11,967 nucleotides of DNA from AR5 sp035762565. GTDB taxonomy: Bacteria; Methylomirabilota; Methylomirabilia; Rokubacteriales; CSP1-6. The notes under the pieces were generated by a model. The model saw nothing but the letters and a program-made list of their open reading frames with translations. It was not told the origin of the DNA and searched no databases. The position numbers and the translations under genes are program-made. The stretch is from positions 1-11,967 of the forward strand of contig DASTOJ010000147.1 of assembly GCA_035762565.1 (NCBI GenBank). Reading direction: 5' to 3'. Shown piece after piece: positions 1 through 5,897 of the stretch; position 1 is the first letter of the stretch; the number at the start of each line of letters is the position of its first letter.

Positions 1-179
1 GAGCAGGGCACGGCGAGCGAGCCGCCAGCGATTCGACTGGTCCGCAGCCGAGCCCCCTTGGGGGGATGGGGGGCCGAGCGAGCCGTGCCCGGAGCGAGTT
101 ACGGCGACAGGCGAGCCATGCGGGCGCACCCGCGGCCCCCACGCCCGGCCCCCGGCGCCACCGGATTCCACGAGAATCA
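1..179. other. Non-coding stretch downstream of the ABC ATPase gene
   Basis: No convincing gene is visible on either strand; the open frames here lack family features and appear to result from base composition. The stretch contains a 9-bp inverted repeat (GGGCACGGC at 6-14, GCCGTGCCC at 82-90), a direct repeat GAGCGAGCCG at 15-24 and 76-85, a tight CCCCC-TT-GGGGGG dyad at 53-65 and a C-rich run at 129-153. In many branched-chain amino-acid transporter operons livF follows livG almost directly. No such start is visible here, so the partner gene is either past the left edge or elsewhere. Confidence 0.5.
129..153 (-). other. G-quadruplex-type motif on the minus strand
   Basis: Read on the minus strand there are four G tracts of 5, 3, 5 and 3 bases, separated by loops of 2, 3 and 4 bases. 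This fits the canonical G3+N1-7 pattern. It begins about 27 bp past the stop codon of the ABC ATPase gene and is on that gene's sense strand, so it would lie in the 3' untranslated RNA. In DNA this rich in G+C such motifs also arise by chance, so a function in transcript ending or stability is only a possibility. Confidence 0.35.
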
Positions 180-929
180 TCAGCGGGTGGCGCCGAGGTA
201 CGTCTGCTGCACGCGGTCGTTGGCGCGGATCTCCTCGGGGGTGCCCTCGGCGAGGATCTGGCCCTGGTGGAGCACGGTGATCCGGTCGGAGATCTTCATG
301 ACGACCTTCATCTTGTGCTCGACGAGGATCACCGTGCGGCCGGCGGCCAGCTCGCGGATCAGGCGCATCGTCTCGCCGGTCTCCTCCGGGCTCATGCCGG
401 CGGTGGGCTCGTCGAGCAGGAGCAGCGCGGGGTTGGACGCCAGCGCGATGCCGATCTCCAGGTGGCGCTTCTCGCCGTGCGAGAGATGGGCGGCGAGCAG
501 ATCGCGCTTGGGGCCGAGTCCCACCGTCTGCAGCAGCGCGGTGGCCCGGTCGTGGACCTCCCGCAGCCGGTCGGCGCGCGACCAGAAGTTGAAGCTGCGG
601 GCGTGGCCCTGCGCGGCGACGCGGACGTTTTCGTGCACGCTCAGGTGGGGGAAGACGTTGGTGATCTGGTAGGACTTGGCGATGCCCAGGCGCACCACCG
701 TGTGCTGGGGCAGGCCCGTGATGTCACGGCCGTCGAAGAAGATGCGGCCGGACGACGGCGCCATCTCGCCGGAGATGAGGCGGAAGAACGTGGTCTTGCC
801 GGCGCCGTTGGGCCCGATGATCGAGCGCAACTCGCCCTTGGCGATGGTGACGTCCACGCGATCGACGGCGATGAGGCTGCCGAACGCCCGGGTGAGGCGC
901 TCGGTGCGGAGCAAGGCGGCCTCGGGCAT
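180..929 (-). CDS. livG: ABC transporter ATP-binding protein, branched-chain amino-acid type (LivG-like)
   Basis: A 249-residue cytoplasmic ATPase that would power import of branched-chain amino acids or related small carboxylates through LivH/LivM-type permeases. The motifs are complete: Walker A GPNGAGKT at 39-46, Q-loop glutamine near Q88 (SYQITNVF), signature LSHGE at 149-153, Walker B LLLLDEP at 169-175 followed by TAGMSPEET as is typical for LivG, and the H-loop histidine H205 in LVEHKMK. The C-terminal YLG is also usual for the family, and the length matches (E. coli LivG is about 255 residues). The ATG at 929 places the N terminus where the family starts; the much longer in-frame upstream extension is antisense to the neighbouring gene and was discarded. 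No Shine-Dalgarno sequence precedes the ATG. No permease or binding-protein gene lies in the window, so the substrate is uncertain; proximity to an acyl-CoA dehydrogenase gene does not settle it. Confidence 0.93.
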   Translation of the reverse strand: MPEAALLRTERLTRAFGSLIAVDRVDVTIAKGELRSIIGPNGAGKTTFFRLISGEMAPSSGRIFFDGRDITGLPQHTVVRLGIAKSYQITNVFPHLSVHENVRVAAQGHARSFNFWSRADRLREVHDRATALLQTVGLGPKRDLLAAHLSHGEKRHLEIGIALASNPALLLLDEPTAGMSPEETGETMRLIRELAAGRTVILVEHKMKVVMKISDRITVLHQGQILAEGTPEEIRANDRVQQTYLGATR

Positions 930-934
930 ACGGG

Positions 935-964
935 CAGATAGCACGCCGCCTTTCGAAGTGTCAA
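935..964 (-). promoter_or_regulatory. Candidate sigma70-type promoter for the ABC ATPase gene
   Basis: On the minus strand a perfect TTGACA (-35, 959-964) is followed after 18 bp by TATCTG (935-940), which matches the -10 consensus only in its first three bases. The -10 ends only 5 bp before the ATG at 929, so transcription would begin at or within a few bases of the start codon. This fits a leaderless mRNA and the absence of a ribosome binding site. The -35 is strong and the -10 weak, so confidence is moderate. Confidence 0.45.
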
Positions 965-980
965 GGCGCCGCGCCGGCGG

Positions 981-988
981 TGTAGTAT
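981..988 (+). promoter_or_regulatory. Possible -10 element for the acyl-CoA dehydrogenase gene
   Basis: The sequence TGTAGTAT ends 10 bp before the ATG at 999. TAGTAT resembles a -10 box, and its spacing would again put the transcript start very close to the start codon. No good -35 partner and no Shine-Dalgarno sequence are visible. The 69-bp divergent gap must nevertheless hold the promoters of both flanking genes, unless one is read from further away. Confidence 0.25.
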
Positions 989-998
989 CGAGCTCGCG

Positions 999-2759
999 AT
1001 GACGACGCCGGCGGCCGACGGCATGCCGACCACGCGCGGGCTCAATTTCTACCTCGCCGACCCGAATCTCGAGTTCGTCTGCTCGACGGTGATGGAGGCG
1101 GAGAACGTGGCGCGCGCGCGGCCGTACCTGGTGGCGCTGGGCGAGATCGCCGGCGGCGAGCTGGACGCGCTGGCGGCCGTCGCCGACCGGCACCCGCCGG
1201 CGCTGCGCGCGTACGACGAGACGGGGCGGCGCGTGGACGAGGTGATCCGCCATCCCGCCTACGAGGCCATGGAGCGGATCGCCTTCGAGCGCTTCGGGCT
1301 GGCCGCGATGTCCCATCGCGAGGGCGTGCTGGGCTGGCCGGGCCGGGTGCCGCACGTCGTGAAGTACGCGCTGTCCTATCTGTTCTCGCAGGCCGAGTTC
1401 GGGCTGTTGTGCCCGGTCTCCGTCACCGACTCCACCGCGCGGGTGCTGCGCCGGTTCGCCGCCGACCCGCTGAAGGCGCGATACCTGCCGCTGCTGACGG
1501 CCACCGATCTCGACGCCCTCTGGCAGGGCGCCCAGTGGATGACCGAGAAGACGGGCGGCTCCGACGTCGGCGCCGCGACCACGATCGCCCGGCGCGATCC
1601 CGGCGGCACGTGGCGGCTGTGGGGCGACAAGTGGTTCTGCTCCGTCGCCAACGCCGGCGCCGCTCTCACGCTGGCGCGACCCGAGGGCGCGCCGGCCGGC
1701 ACGCGCGGCCTGGCGATGTTCGTGGTGCCGAAGTATCTCCCCGGCGGAGCGCGCAACGCGTGGACGCTCAACCGGCTCAAGGACAAGCTCGGCTCGCGCT
1801 CGATGGCGACCGGCGAGGTCACGCTCCACGGCGCCGTCGGCGAGCCCGTCGGCGACCCGGCCCGCGGCTTCCACCAGATGATGGAGATGGTCAACGTCTC
1901 ACGTCTGTCCAACGCCATGCGGGCGGCCGGCATCATGCGCCGCAGCGTGCTGGAATCGGTCGTCCATGCGCGCGGCCGCTCGGCGTTCGGCCGCGCCCTC
2001 TTCGACCTGCCCCAGCTGCGGCGCGATCTGCTCGAGATGCTGCTCGACGCCGAGGCGGGCTGCTCCGTCATCCTGAACGCGGCGGCCAGTCTCGACCGGG
2101 CCGACGCCGGGTCGGCCGCCGACCGGGCGCTGGTCCGCATCGCCATCCCGCTGGCGAAGTACTGGCTCACCGCCCGGGCCCGGGTCGTGGCCGGCGAGGC
2201 GATGAACGTGCGCGGCGGCAACGGCTACATCGAGGAGTGGGTGAACGCGCGGCTCGTACGCGACGCCTACCTGGGCGCGATCTGGGAGGGCTCGACCAAC
2301 GTGGTCGCGCTCGACGTGCAGCGCGCGATCCTTCGCGACCGCGCCTTCGAGCCGATGGCCGCGTTCGTCCAGGGCCGGCTGGACTCCGTCGGCGCGCCGA
2401 CCGCCAAGCGCTGGGTGGACGTGGTGGCCGGCACGCTGGCCGATCTGCGCCGCCGAGTCGCCGCCTGGCCCGCCCTCGACGCCGCCGACCGCGAGCTGGA
2501 CGCGCGCCCGGTGGCCGACGCCCTCTACCACACGCTGGCGGGCGCCCTGCTGCTGGCCGAGGGCCAGGCGCTCTGGCAGCAGCGCCGGAGCGCGCGCAAG
2601 TGGCTGGCCGCCGCGCTGTACCTCAAGAAGTGGCTGCGGCCCCCGGCCTCGCCGGCGTCGGTGTTCACTGCCGGTGAGTGCGCCTGGCTGCCGGCGCTCG
2701 TGGACTGGACTCCGATTCCCGCCGATGCGCTGACCGCGGAGTCCGGCGGAGGCTGCTGA
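999..2759 (+). CDS. AidB-like acyl-CoA dehydrogenase family protein
   Basis: A 586-residue FAD-dependent acyl-CoA dehydrogenase of the AidB branch, slightly longer than E. coli AidB (about 541). Recalled E. coli AidB aligns over long stretches: an N-terminal part with HPPALRAYDETGRRVDEV (AidB NPPELLRYDAQGRRLDDV), then MTEKTGGSDVG at 181-191 in the FAD/substrate domain, GDKWFCSVANA, RLKDKLGSRS before the C-terminal helical domain, GGNGYIEE, and IWEGSTN. In the last, E430 occupies the position of the family's catalytic base. AidB itself is an adaptive-response flavoprotein that binds DNA and has weak isovaleryl-CoA dehydrogenase activity. In this lineage a plain role in acyl-CoA breakdown is equally possible. 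The ATG at 999 is used; an in-frame ATG at 1023 is an alternative. The gene is divergent from the LivG-like ATPase gene with 69 bp between, and its last codons lie just before the sigma-factor promoter. Confidence 0.9.
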   Translation: MTTPAADGMPTTRGLNFYLADPNLEFVCSTVMEAENVARARPYLVALGEIAGGELDALAAVADRHPPALRAYDETGRRVDEVIRHPAYEAMERIAFERFGLAAMSHREGVLGWPGRVPHVVKYALSYLFSQAEFGLLCPVSVTDSTARVLRRFAADPLKARYLPLLTATDLDALWQGAQWMTEKTGGSDVGAATTIARRDPGGTWRLWGDKWFCSVANAGAALTLARPEGAPAGTRGLAMFVVPKYLPGGARNAWTLNRLKDKLGSRSMATGEVTLHGAVGEPVGDPARGFHQMMEMVNVSRLSNAMRAAGIMRRSVLESVVHARGRSAFGRALFDLPQLRRDLLEMLLDAEAGCSVILNAAASLDRADAGSAADRALVRIAIPLAKYWLTARARVVAGEAMNVRGGNGYIEEWVNARLVRDAYLGAIWEGSTNVVALDVQRAILRDRAFEPMAAFVQGRLDSVGAPTAKRWVDVVAGTLADLRRRVAAWPALDAADRELDARPVADALYHTLAGALLLAEGQALWQQRRSARKWLAAALYLKKWLRPPASPASVFTAGECAWLPALVDWTPIPADALTAESGGGC

Positions 2760-2781
2760 CATCACGGCTCCGGGTCCGGCG

Positions 2782-2809
2782 GGAACTTCCCGGCCCGCGC
2801 CCGGTCCAA
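2782..2809 (+). promoter_or_regulatory. Sigma-E-type promoter of the ECF sigma gene
   Basis: GGAACTT (2782-2788), a 16-bp spacer, then TCCAA (2805-2809). This matches the RpoE-family promoter form GGAACTT-N15/16-TCNAA. The -35 lies inside a 13-bp odd palindrome CGGGAACTTCCCG (2780-2792). Transcription would start near 2815, about 30 bp before the GTG at 2845. Position and form point to autoregulation by the sigma factor encoded directly downstream. An almost identical site lies at 4414-4441. Confidence 0.8.
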
Positions 2810-2844
2810 CCGTTCGTGACGGTCTACCCGACGACGACGCCCTG

Positions 2845-3369
2845 GTGCGCCGACTGCGCGCCGGGGAGGCGCGCGCCTTCGAAGAGCTGGTGACGGCCTA
2901 CCAGCACCGGCTTTTTGGCGTCGCGCTCCGGATGCTCGGCAGCCGCGCCGAGGCCGAGGACGTCGCGCAGGAGACCTTCCTGCGCGCCCATCGCGCGCTG
3001 GGTGAGTTCCGCGGCGAGGCGCGGCTGGGCACGTGGCTGTACGCGATCGCCTCCCGGCTCTGCCTCAACCGCCTGGCCTCGGCCGAGCGGCGGCACGTCC
3101 GCAGCGACGAGGACGCGCTGCTCAGGCTGCCGGCGGCCGGCGGCGACGCCGCCACCGCGCTCGAGCGGAGCGAGCTGGCGCAGGCGCTCCACCAGGCGAT
3201 CGGCGCGCTCCCGGAGGAGCGGCGTATCGTGGTCGTGCTGCGCGATCTCGAGGGCCTCGCCTACGAGGAGATCGCCGAGGTGCTCGGCGTCGAGCTGAAC
3301 ACGGTCCGCTCGCGCCTGCACCGGGCCCGGCTGGATCTCAAGGCGAAGCTGGAACGGTGGCTGCCGTGA
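2845..3369 (+). CDS. RNA polymerase ECF sigma factor, RpoE-like
   Basis: A 174-residue group 4 sigma factor that directs RNA polymerase to stress promoters. Region 2 covers about residues 10-75, with YQHRLFGVALRMLG, the region 2.2 motif EAEDVAQETFLRAH (D39-F45 core) and TWLYAIASRLCLNRL for -10 recognition. A short linker leads to region 4 (about 115-170), with LPEERRIVVVLRDLEG and the helix-turn-helix at about 140-162 (Y140 to R162, ending VRSRLHRAR), which reads the -35. There is no extra C-terminal domain. The GTG at 2845 is the only standard start in this frame, which opens after a TGA at 2731-2733. Typical family residues (DDDALV) are encoded just upstream in frame, so the true start may be a CTG at 2842 or another rare codon. 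The gene has a sigma-E-type promoter directly upstream and overlaps its anti-sigma gene by 4 bp. Confidence 0.93.
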   Translation: MRRLRAGEARAFEELVTAYQHRLFGVALRMLGSRAEAEDVAQETFLRAHRALGEFRGEARLGTWLYAIASRLCLNRLASAERRHVRSDEDALLRLPAAGGDAATALERSELAQALHQAIGALPEERRIVVVLRDLEGLAYEEIAEVLGVELNTVRSRLHRARLDLKAKLERWLP

Positions 3370-4379
3370 CGTGCGAGGAGATCCGCGGGCTGTTCTCGGC
3401 GCGCGCCGACGACGCGCTCGTCGGCGACGAGCGCGCGCGGCTCGACGCCCATCTGGCGACGTGCGTCGACTGCGGGCGCGAGTGGCAGCGCTTCGAGGCC
3501 ACCGTGGGCCTGCTCCGCGCCGTGGAGCCCGTCCGCGCGCCCGCGGGCTTCGTCGACCGCGTGCTCGCCGCCCGGCCGCAGCCCTGGCACCGCCGTGTTG
3601 CGCGGGGCCTGTTCTCGCCGTGGCCGGTGAAGCTCCCGCTGGAAGCCGCCGCGGTGGTGCTGATCGCCGGCCTGACGCTCGTGGTCTTCCAGCGCTCCTC
3701 GGATCTGCAGCAGGCCGTGCGCGCCCCGGAGACGCCGCCGCCGTCGGTGACCCAACCGGCACCGACCGAGGGCGCTGACCGGCCGCCGGCGAGCGAGCGC
3801 CGCGCTCCCGCGAGACCGGTGGAGCAGCCCTCACGCGACGTCGCGACGGCGCCGACCGGAGCAATGAAGCACGCGGCGCCTTCACGCGCCGGTCAACCGC
3901 CGGTCGCCGATCGGCGGCCGGACGAGGCCGAGCCTGAGGAGGCCAAGCGTACCGCCGAGCCGCCGACGGCGGTCGCGCCGCGCGAGCCGAGCCGGGAAGC
4001 TTGGGCCGAGCTGCGCGCGAAGGAGACGCCGGCGACGACACGAGCGGCTCCGGCCCCCGCGGCCCCGTCGCCGGCTGGCCAGAAGACGGGCAGGCTCGAG
4101 CGAGCCATGTCGCGCCTGGAAGCCCGGGCGGGGGCGGCCGACGTCGAGGCGAGCCTGGCGGCGCCGGATCGCGCCGCCGCCGAGCACGAGATCCGCGCGC
4201 TCGTCGCGCGCCTGGGTGGCGCCGTGACGTCGCCGGGTGCTGCGTCGATGGAGATCGACGTGCCGCGCGCCGCGTGGGACGAGCTTGCGCGTGAGCTGAA
4301 CCGGCACGGCACCCTGCACGTCGACCGCCGGCCGGCCGACCTGCCACCGACCGTCCGCTTGATCCTCCGGCTGGAGTGA
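3366..4379 (+). CDS. Membrane-bound zinc-finger anti-sigma factor
   Basis: A 337-residue single-pass protein expected to hold the adjacent ECF sigma factor inactive at the membrane. The N-terminal zinc anti-sigma domain (zf-HC2) shows C3, H29, C33 and C36, that is CEEIRGLFSARAD followed by HLATCVDC. A hydrophobic segment at about 88-108 (AAAVVLIAGLTLVVF) is the membrane span. Next comes a long Pro/Ala/Arg/Glu-rich, probably disordered extracytoplasmic linker (about 115-240). The last roughly 95 residues look folded, with EIRALVARLGGAV, SMEIDVPRAAWDELAREL and RLILRLE. This pattern resembles the alpha/beta domain of DUF4349-like envelope proteins, though I cannot confirm the family. The GTG at 3366 overlaps the sigma gene's TGA (GTGA), implying translational coupling; an in-frame GTG at 3357 is possible. 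Release would probably be by regulated proteolysis or a conformational signal. Confidence 0.88.
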   Translation: MTCEEIRGLFSARADDALVGDERARLDAHLATCVDCGREWQRFEATVGLLRAVEPVRAPAGFVDRVLAARPQPWHRRVARGLFSPWPVKLPLEAAAVVLIAGLTLVVFQRSSDLQQAVRAPETPPPSVTQPAPTEGADRPPASERRAPARPVEQPSRDVATAPTGAMKHAAPSRAGQPPVADRRPDEAEPEEAKRTAEPPTAVAPREPSREAWAELRAKETPATTRAAPAPAAPSPAGQKTGRLERAMSRLEARAGAADVEASLAAPDRAAAEHEIRALVARLGGAVTSPGAASMEIDVPRAAWDELARELNRHGTLHVDRRPADLPPTVRLILRLE

Positions 4380-4413
4380 GTCATCGACATGGGGGCCCCG
4401 ACTGCGCCACTCG

Positions 4414-4441
4414 GGAACTTCCCCTCCGCGGGCCTGTCCAA
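4414..4441 (+). promoter_or_regulatory. Second sigma-E-type promoter, upstream of the DUF4139 gene
   Basis: GGAACTT (4414-4420), a 16-bp spacer and TCCAA (4437-4441): the same elements at the same spacing as at 2782-2809. The two copies share the 12-mer CGGGAACTTCCC (4412-4423 here). The predicted transcript start near 4448 leaves about 30 bases before the ATG, containing a good ribosome binding site. It lies in the 100-bp gap after the anti-sigma gene, so the DUF4139 gene can be transcribed by the neighbouring sigma factor independently of read-through. Confidence 0.8.
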
Positions 4442-4469
4442 GCTACCGAGGGAGTCGAATCCGTTGCCC

Positions 4470-4474
4470 GGAGG
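4470..4474 (+). promoter_or_regulatory. Ribosome binding site for the DUF4139 gene
   Basis: GGAGG ends 5 bp before the ATG at 4480. This is one of only two strong Shine-Dalgarno sequences in the window and fixes the start, which also coincides with a clear signal peptide. It suggests efficient translation once the stress promoter fires. Confidence 0.8.
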
Positions 4475-4479
4475 CGCCC

Positions 4480-5889
4480 ATGAAGGCCCGTCTGATTGCG
4501 CTCGTCGTGCTGGTCGGGCTCGTCGCGGCCCAGACCGCGGGAGCCGCCACGCTGGCCGTCACCCGCGAGGTCCAGAAAGACGTGGTGGTGACCATCTACA
4601 ACGGCAACCTCGGTCTCGTGAAGGACGTGCGCGAGGTGCGGCTGCCGGTCGGACTTGGCGAGGCCCAGTTCATGGACGTCGCCGCGCTCATCGATCCCAC
4701 CACGGTGCACCTGCGCTCGCTCAGCGATCCGGCCGGCCTGCGCATCCTCGAGCAAAACTACGAGTACGACCTGCTCTCCAGCGACAAGCTGCTGGAAAAG
4801 TACGTCGGCCGGGTAGTCCGGCTCTACCAGGGCGACGGCACGTACCATGAGGCGAAGCTGCTCTCCACCGCCGGCCCGGTATTCGAGATCAACGGCCAGA
4901 TCCACCTCGGCTACTCCGGCCGCCTGGTCCTCCCCTCGCTGCCCGAGAATCTCGTGTCCAAGCCGACGCTCGTCTGGCTGCTGCGCAACCTGACGGGGGC
5001 CTCCCAGAGGGTGGAGGCCTCCTATCTCACCGGCGGCATCACGTGGAAGGCCGACTACGTGATGGTCGTCAACGACGCCGACACCCGGAGCGACCTGACC
5101 GGCTGGGTCACGATCGACAACAAGAGCGGCGCCACCTACGCCAACGCCGCGCTCAAGCTCGTGGCCGGCGACGTCAACCGTGCCCGCGACGGCCGCCGCG
5201 TCGGCCAGCTGATGGAGCTGGCCGCCAAGGCCGCCTCGCCGCAGGACGCCCGGCGCGACTTCGCCTCCGAGGGGTTCTTCGAGTACCACCTCTACACGCT
5301 CGACGGGCGGACGACGATCAAGGACCGCCAGACCAAGCAGCTGGCGCTCCTGAGCGCCGCCGACGTCCCGGTGGTCAAGCACCTCATGTACTACGGCGCC
5401 CAGGAGTACTACCGGACCACGTACGGCATGCCCGTCTCCAATCAGAAGGTTGCCGTGCTTCTCGAGCTCAAGAACAGCAAGGAGAACCGGCTCGGCGTGC
5501 CCTTGCCCAAGGGCAAGGTGCGCGTCTACAAGGCCGATGGCTCCGGCAGCCAGCAGTTCATCGGCGAGGACTGGATCGACCACACGCCCAAGGACGAGCG
5601 CGTGAAGATCAAGCTGGGTGACGCGTTCGACGTGGTCGGCGAGCGCACGCAGAAGGAGTGGCGCAAGCTCGGGCCGGGGCTGTGGGAGGTCGAGTGGGAG
5701 ATCTCGCTGCGCAACCACAAGACCCGGGCGCAGACGGTGACGGTGATCGAGCCGGTGCCCGGCGACTGGCAGGTCCTGCATTCCACGCACGGCTGGGAAA
5801 AGCCCGAGGCGCACACGCTGCGCTTCTCGCTCGCCGTACCCCAGGAAGGCGCGACGAAGCTCGTCTACCGCGTGCGAATCAAGGGCTAG
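4480..5889 (+). CDS. Secreted DUF4139 domain-containing protein
   Basis: A 469-residue exported protein of unknown biochemical function. Residues 1-23 form a signal peptide (MKARLIALVVLVGLVAAQ, with cleavage around AGAA|T). No later membrane segment and no cysteine are visible, so a soluble periplasmic or surface location is likely. The N-terminal part (about 24-170) is beta-rich (VVVTIYNGNLGLVKDVREV at its start). From about 175 on it follows the DUF4139 pattern: YLTGGITWKADYVMVV with W189, GWVTIDNKSGATYANAALKL, then VAGDVNRA (D231, N233). Later parts include YYGAQEYY, NRLGVPLPKGKVRVY and a C-terminal YRVRI that typically ends the domain. No catalytic residues are known for the family. Its own sigma-E-type promoter and strong ribosome binding site place it in the sigma/anti-sigma circuit upstream, so I infer a role in envelope stress or maintenance. 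The gene ends 2 bp from the stop codon of the convergent receiver gene. Confidence 0.88.
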   Translation: MKARLIALVVLVGLVAAQTAGAATLAVTREVQKDVVVTIYNGNLGLVKDVREVRLPVGLGEAQFMDVAALIDPTTVHLRSLSDPAGLRILEQNYEYDLLSSDKLLEKYVGRVVRLYQGDGTYHEAKLLSTAGPVFEINGQIHLGYSGRLVLPSLPENLVSKPTLVWLLRNLTGASQRVEASYLTGGITWKADYVMVVNDADTRSDLTGWVTIDNKSGATYANAALKLVAGDVNRARDGRRVGQLMELAAKAASPQDARRDFASEGFFEYHLYTLDGRTTIKDRQTKQLALLSAADVPVVKHLMYYGAQEYYRTTYGMPVSNQKVAVLLELKNSKENRLGVPLPKGKVRVYKADGSGSQQFIGEDWIDHTPKDERVKIKLGDAFDVVGERTQKEWRKLGPGLWEVEWEISLRNHKTRAQTVTVIEPVPGDWQVLHSTHGWEKPEAHTLRFSLAVPQEGATKLVYRVRIKG

Positions 5890-5897
5890 AGCTAGCC
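5884..5897. repeat. Palindrome holding both convergent stop codons
   Basis: GGCTAG-AG-CTAGCC is a 14-bp inverted repeat with 6-bp arms and a 2-bp centre. The TAG of the DUF4139 gene (5887-5889) is in the left arm and the TAG of the receiver gene (5892-5894 on the minus strand) in the right arm. A bidirectional hairpin could form in both transcripts. No T-run follows on either side, so a standard intrinsic terminator is not supported. Confidence 0.5.

Noticed and set aside
53..65. CCCCC-TT-GGGGGG dyad as an intrinsic terminator
   Set aside because: A 2-base loop is too tight and no T-run follows on either strand.
930..1874. In-frame 5' extension of the ABC ATPase frame (total 564 residues)
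   Set aside because: The added part is antisense to the acyl-CoA dehydrogenase gene, is low-complexity in Arg/Ala/Gly/His, and the ATPase family starts at the ATG at 929.
1899..2765. 288-residue minus-strand open frame opposite the acyl-CoA dehydrogenase
   Set aside because: High-G+C shadow frame with no recognisable motif; the opposite strand is clearly coding.
2816..2893. GTG at 2816 close to the predicted sigma-E-type transcript start, as a leaderless start
   Set aside because: It is in a different frame from the sigma factor and leads only to a short frame that stops at about 2893.
3033..3365. In-frame 5' extension of the anti-sigma gene inside the sigma gene
   Set aside because: The extension is the sigma gene read in another frame; the zinc domain begins at the GTG at 3366, which overlaps the sigma stop as expected for coupled genes.
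2824..4347. 507-residue minus-strand open frame opposite the sigma and anti-sigma genes
   Set aside because: Arg/Ala/Pro-rich shadow; the sense strand encodes an intact sigma factor and zinc anti-sigma factor with overlapping ends.
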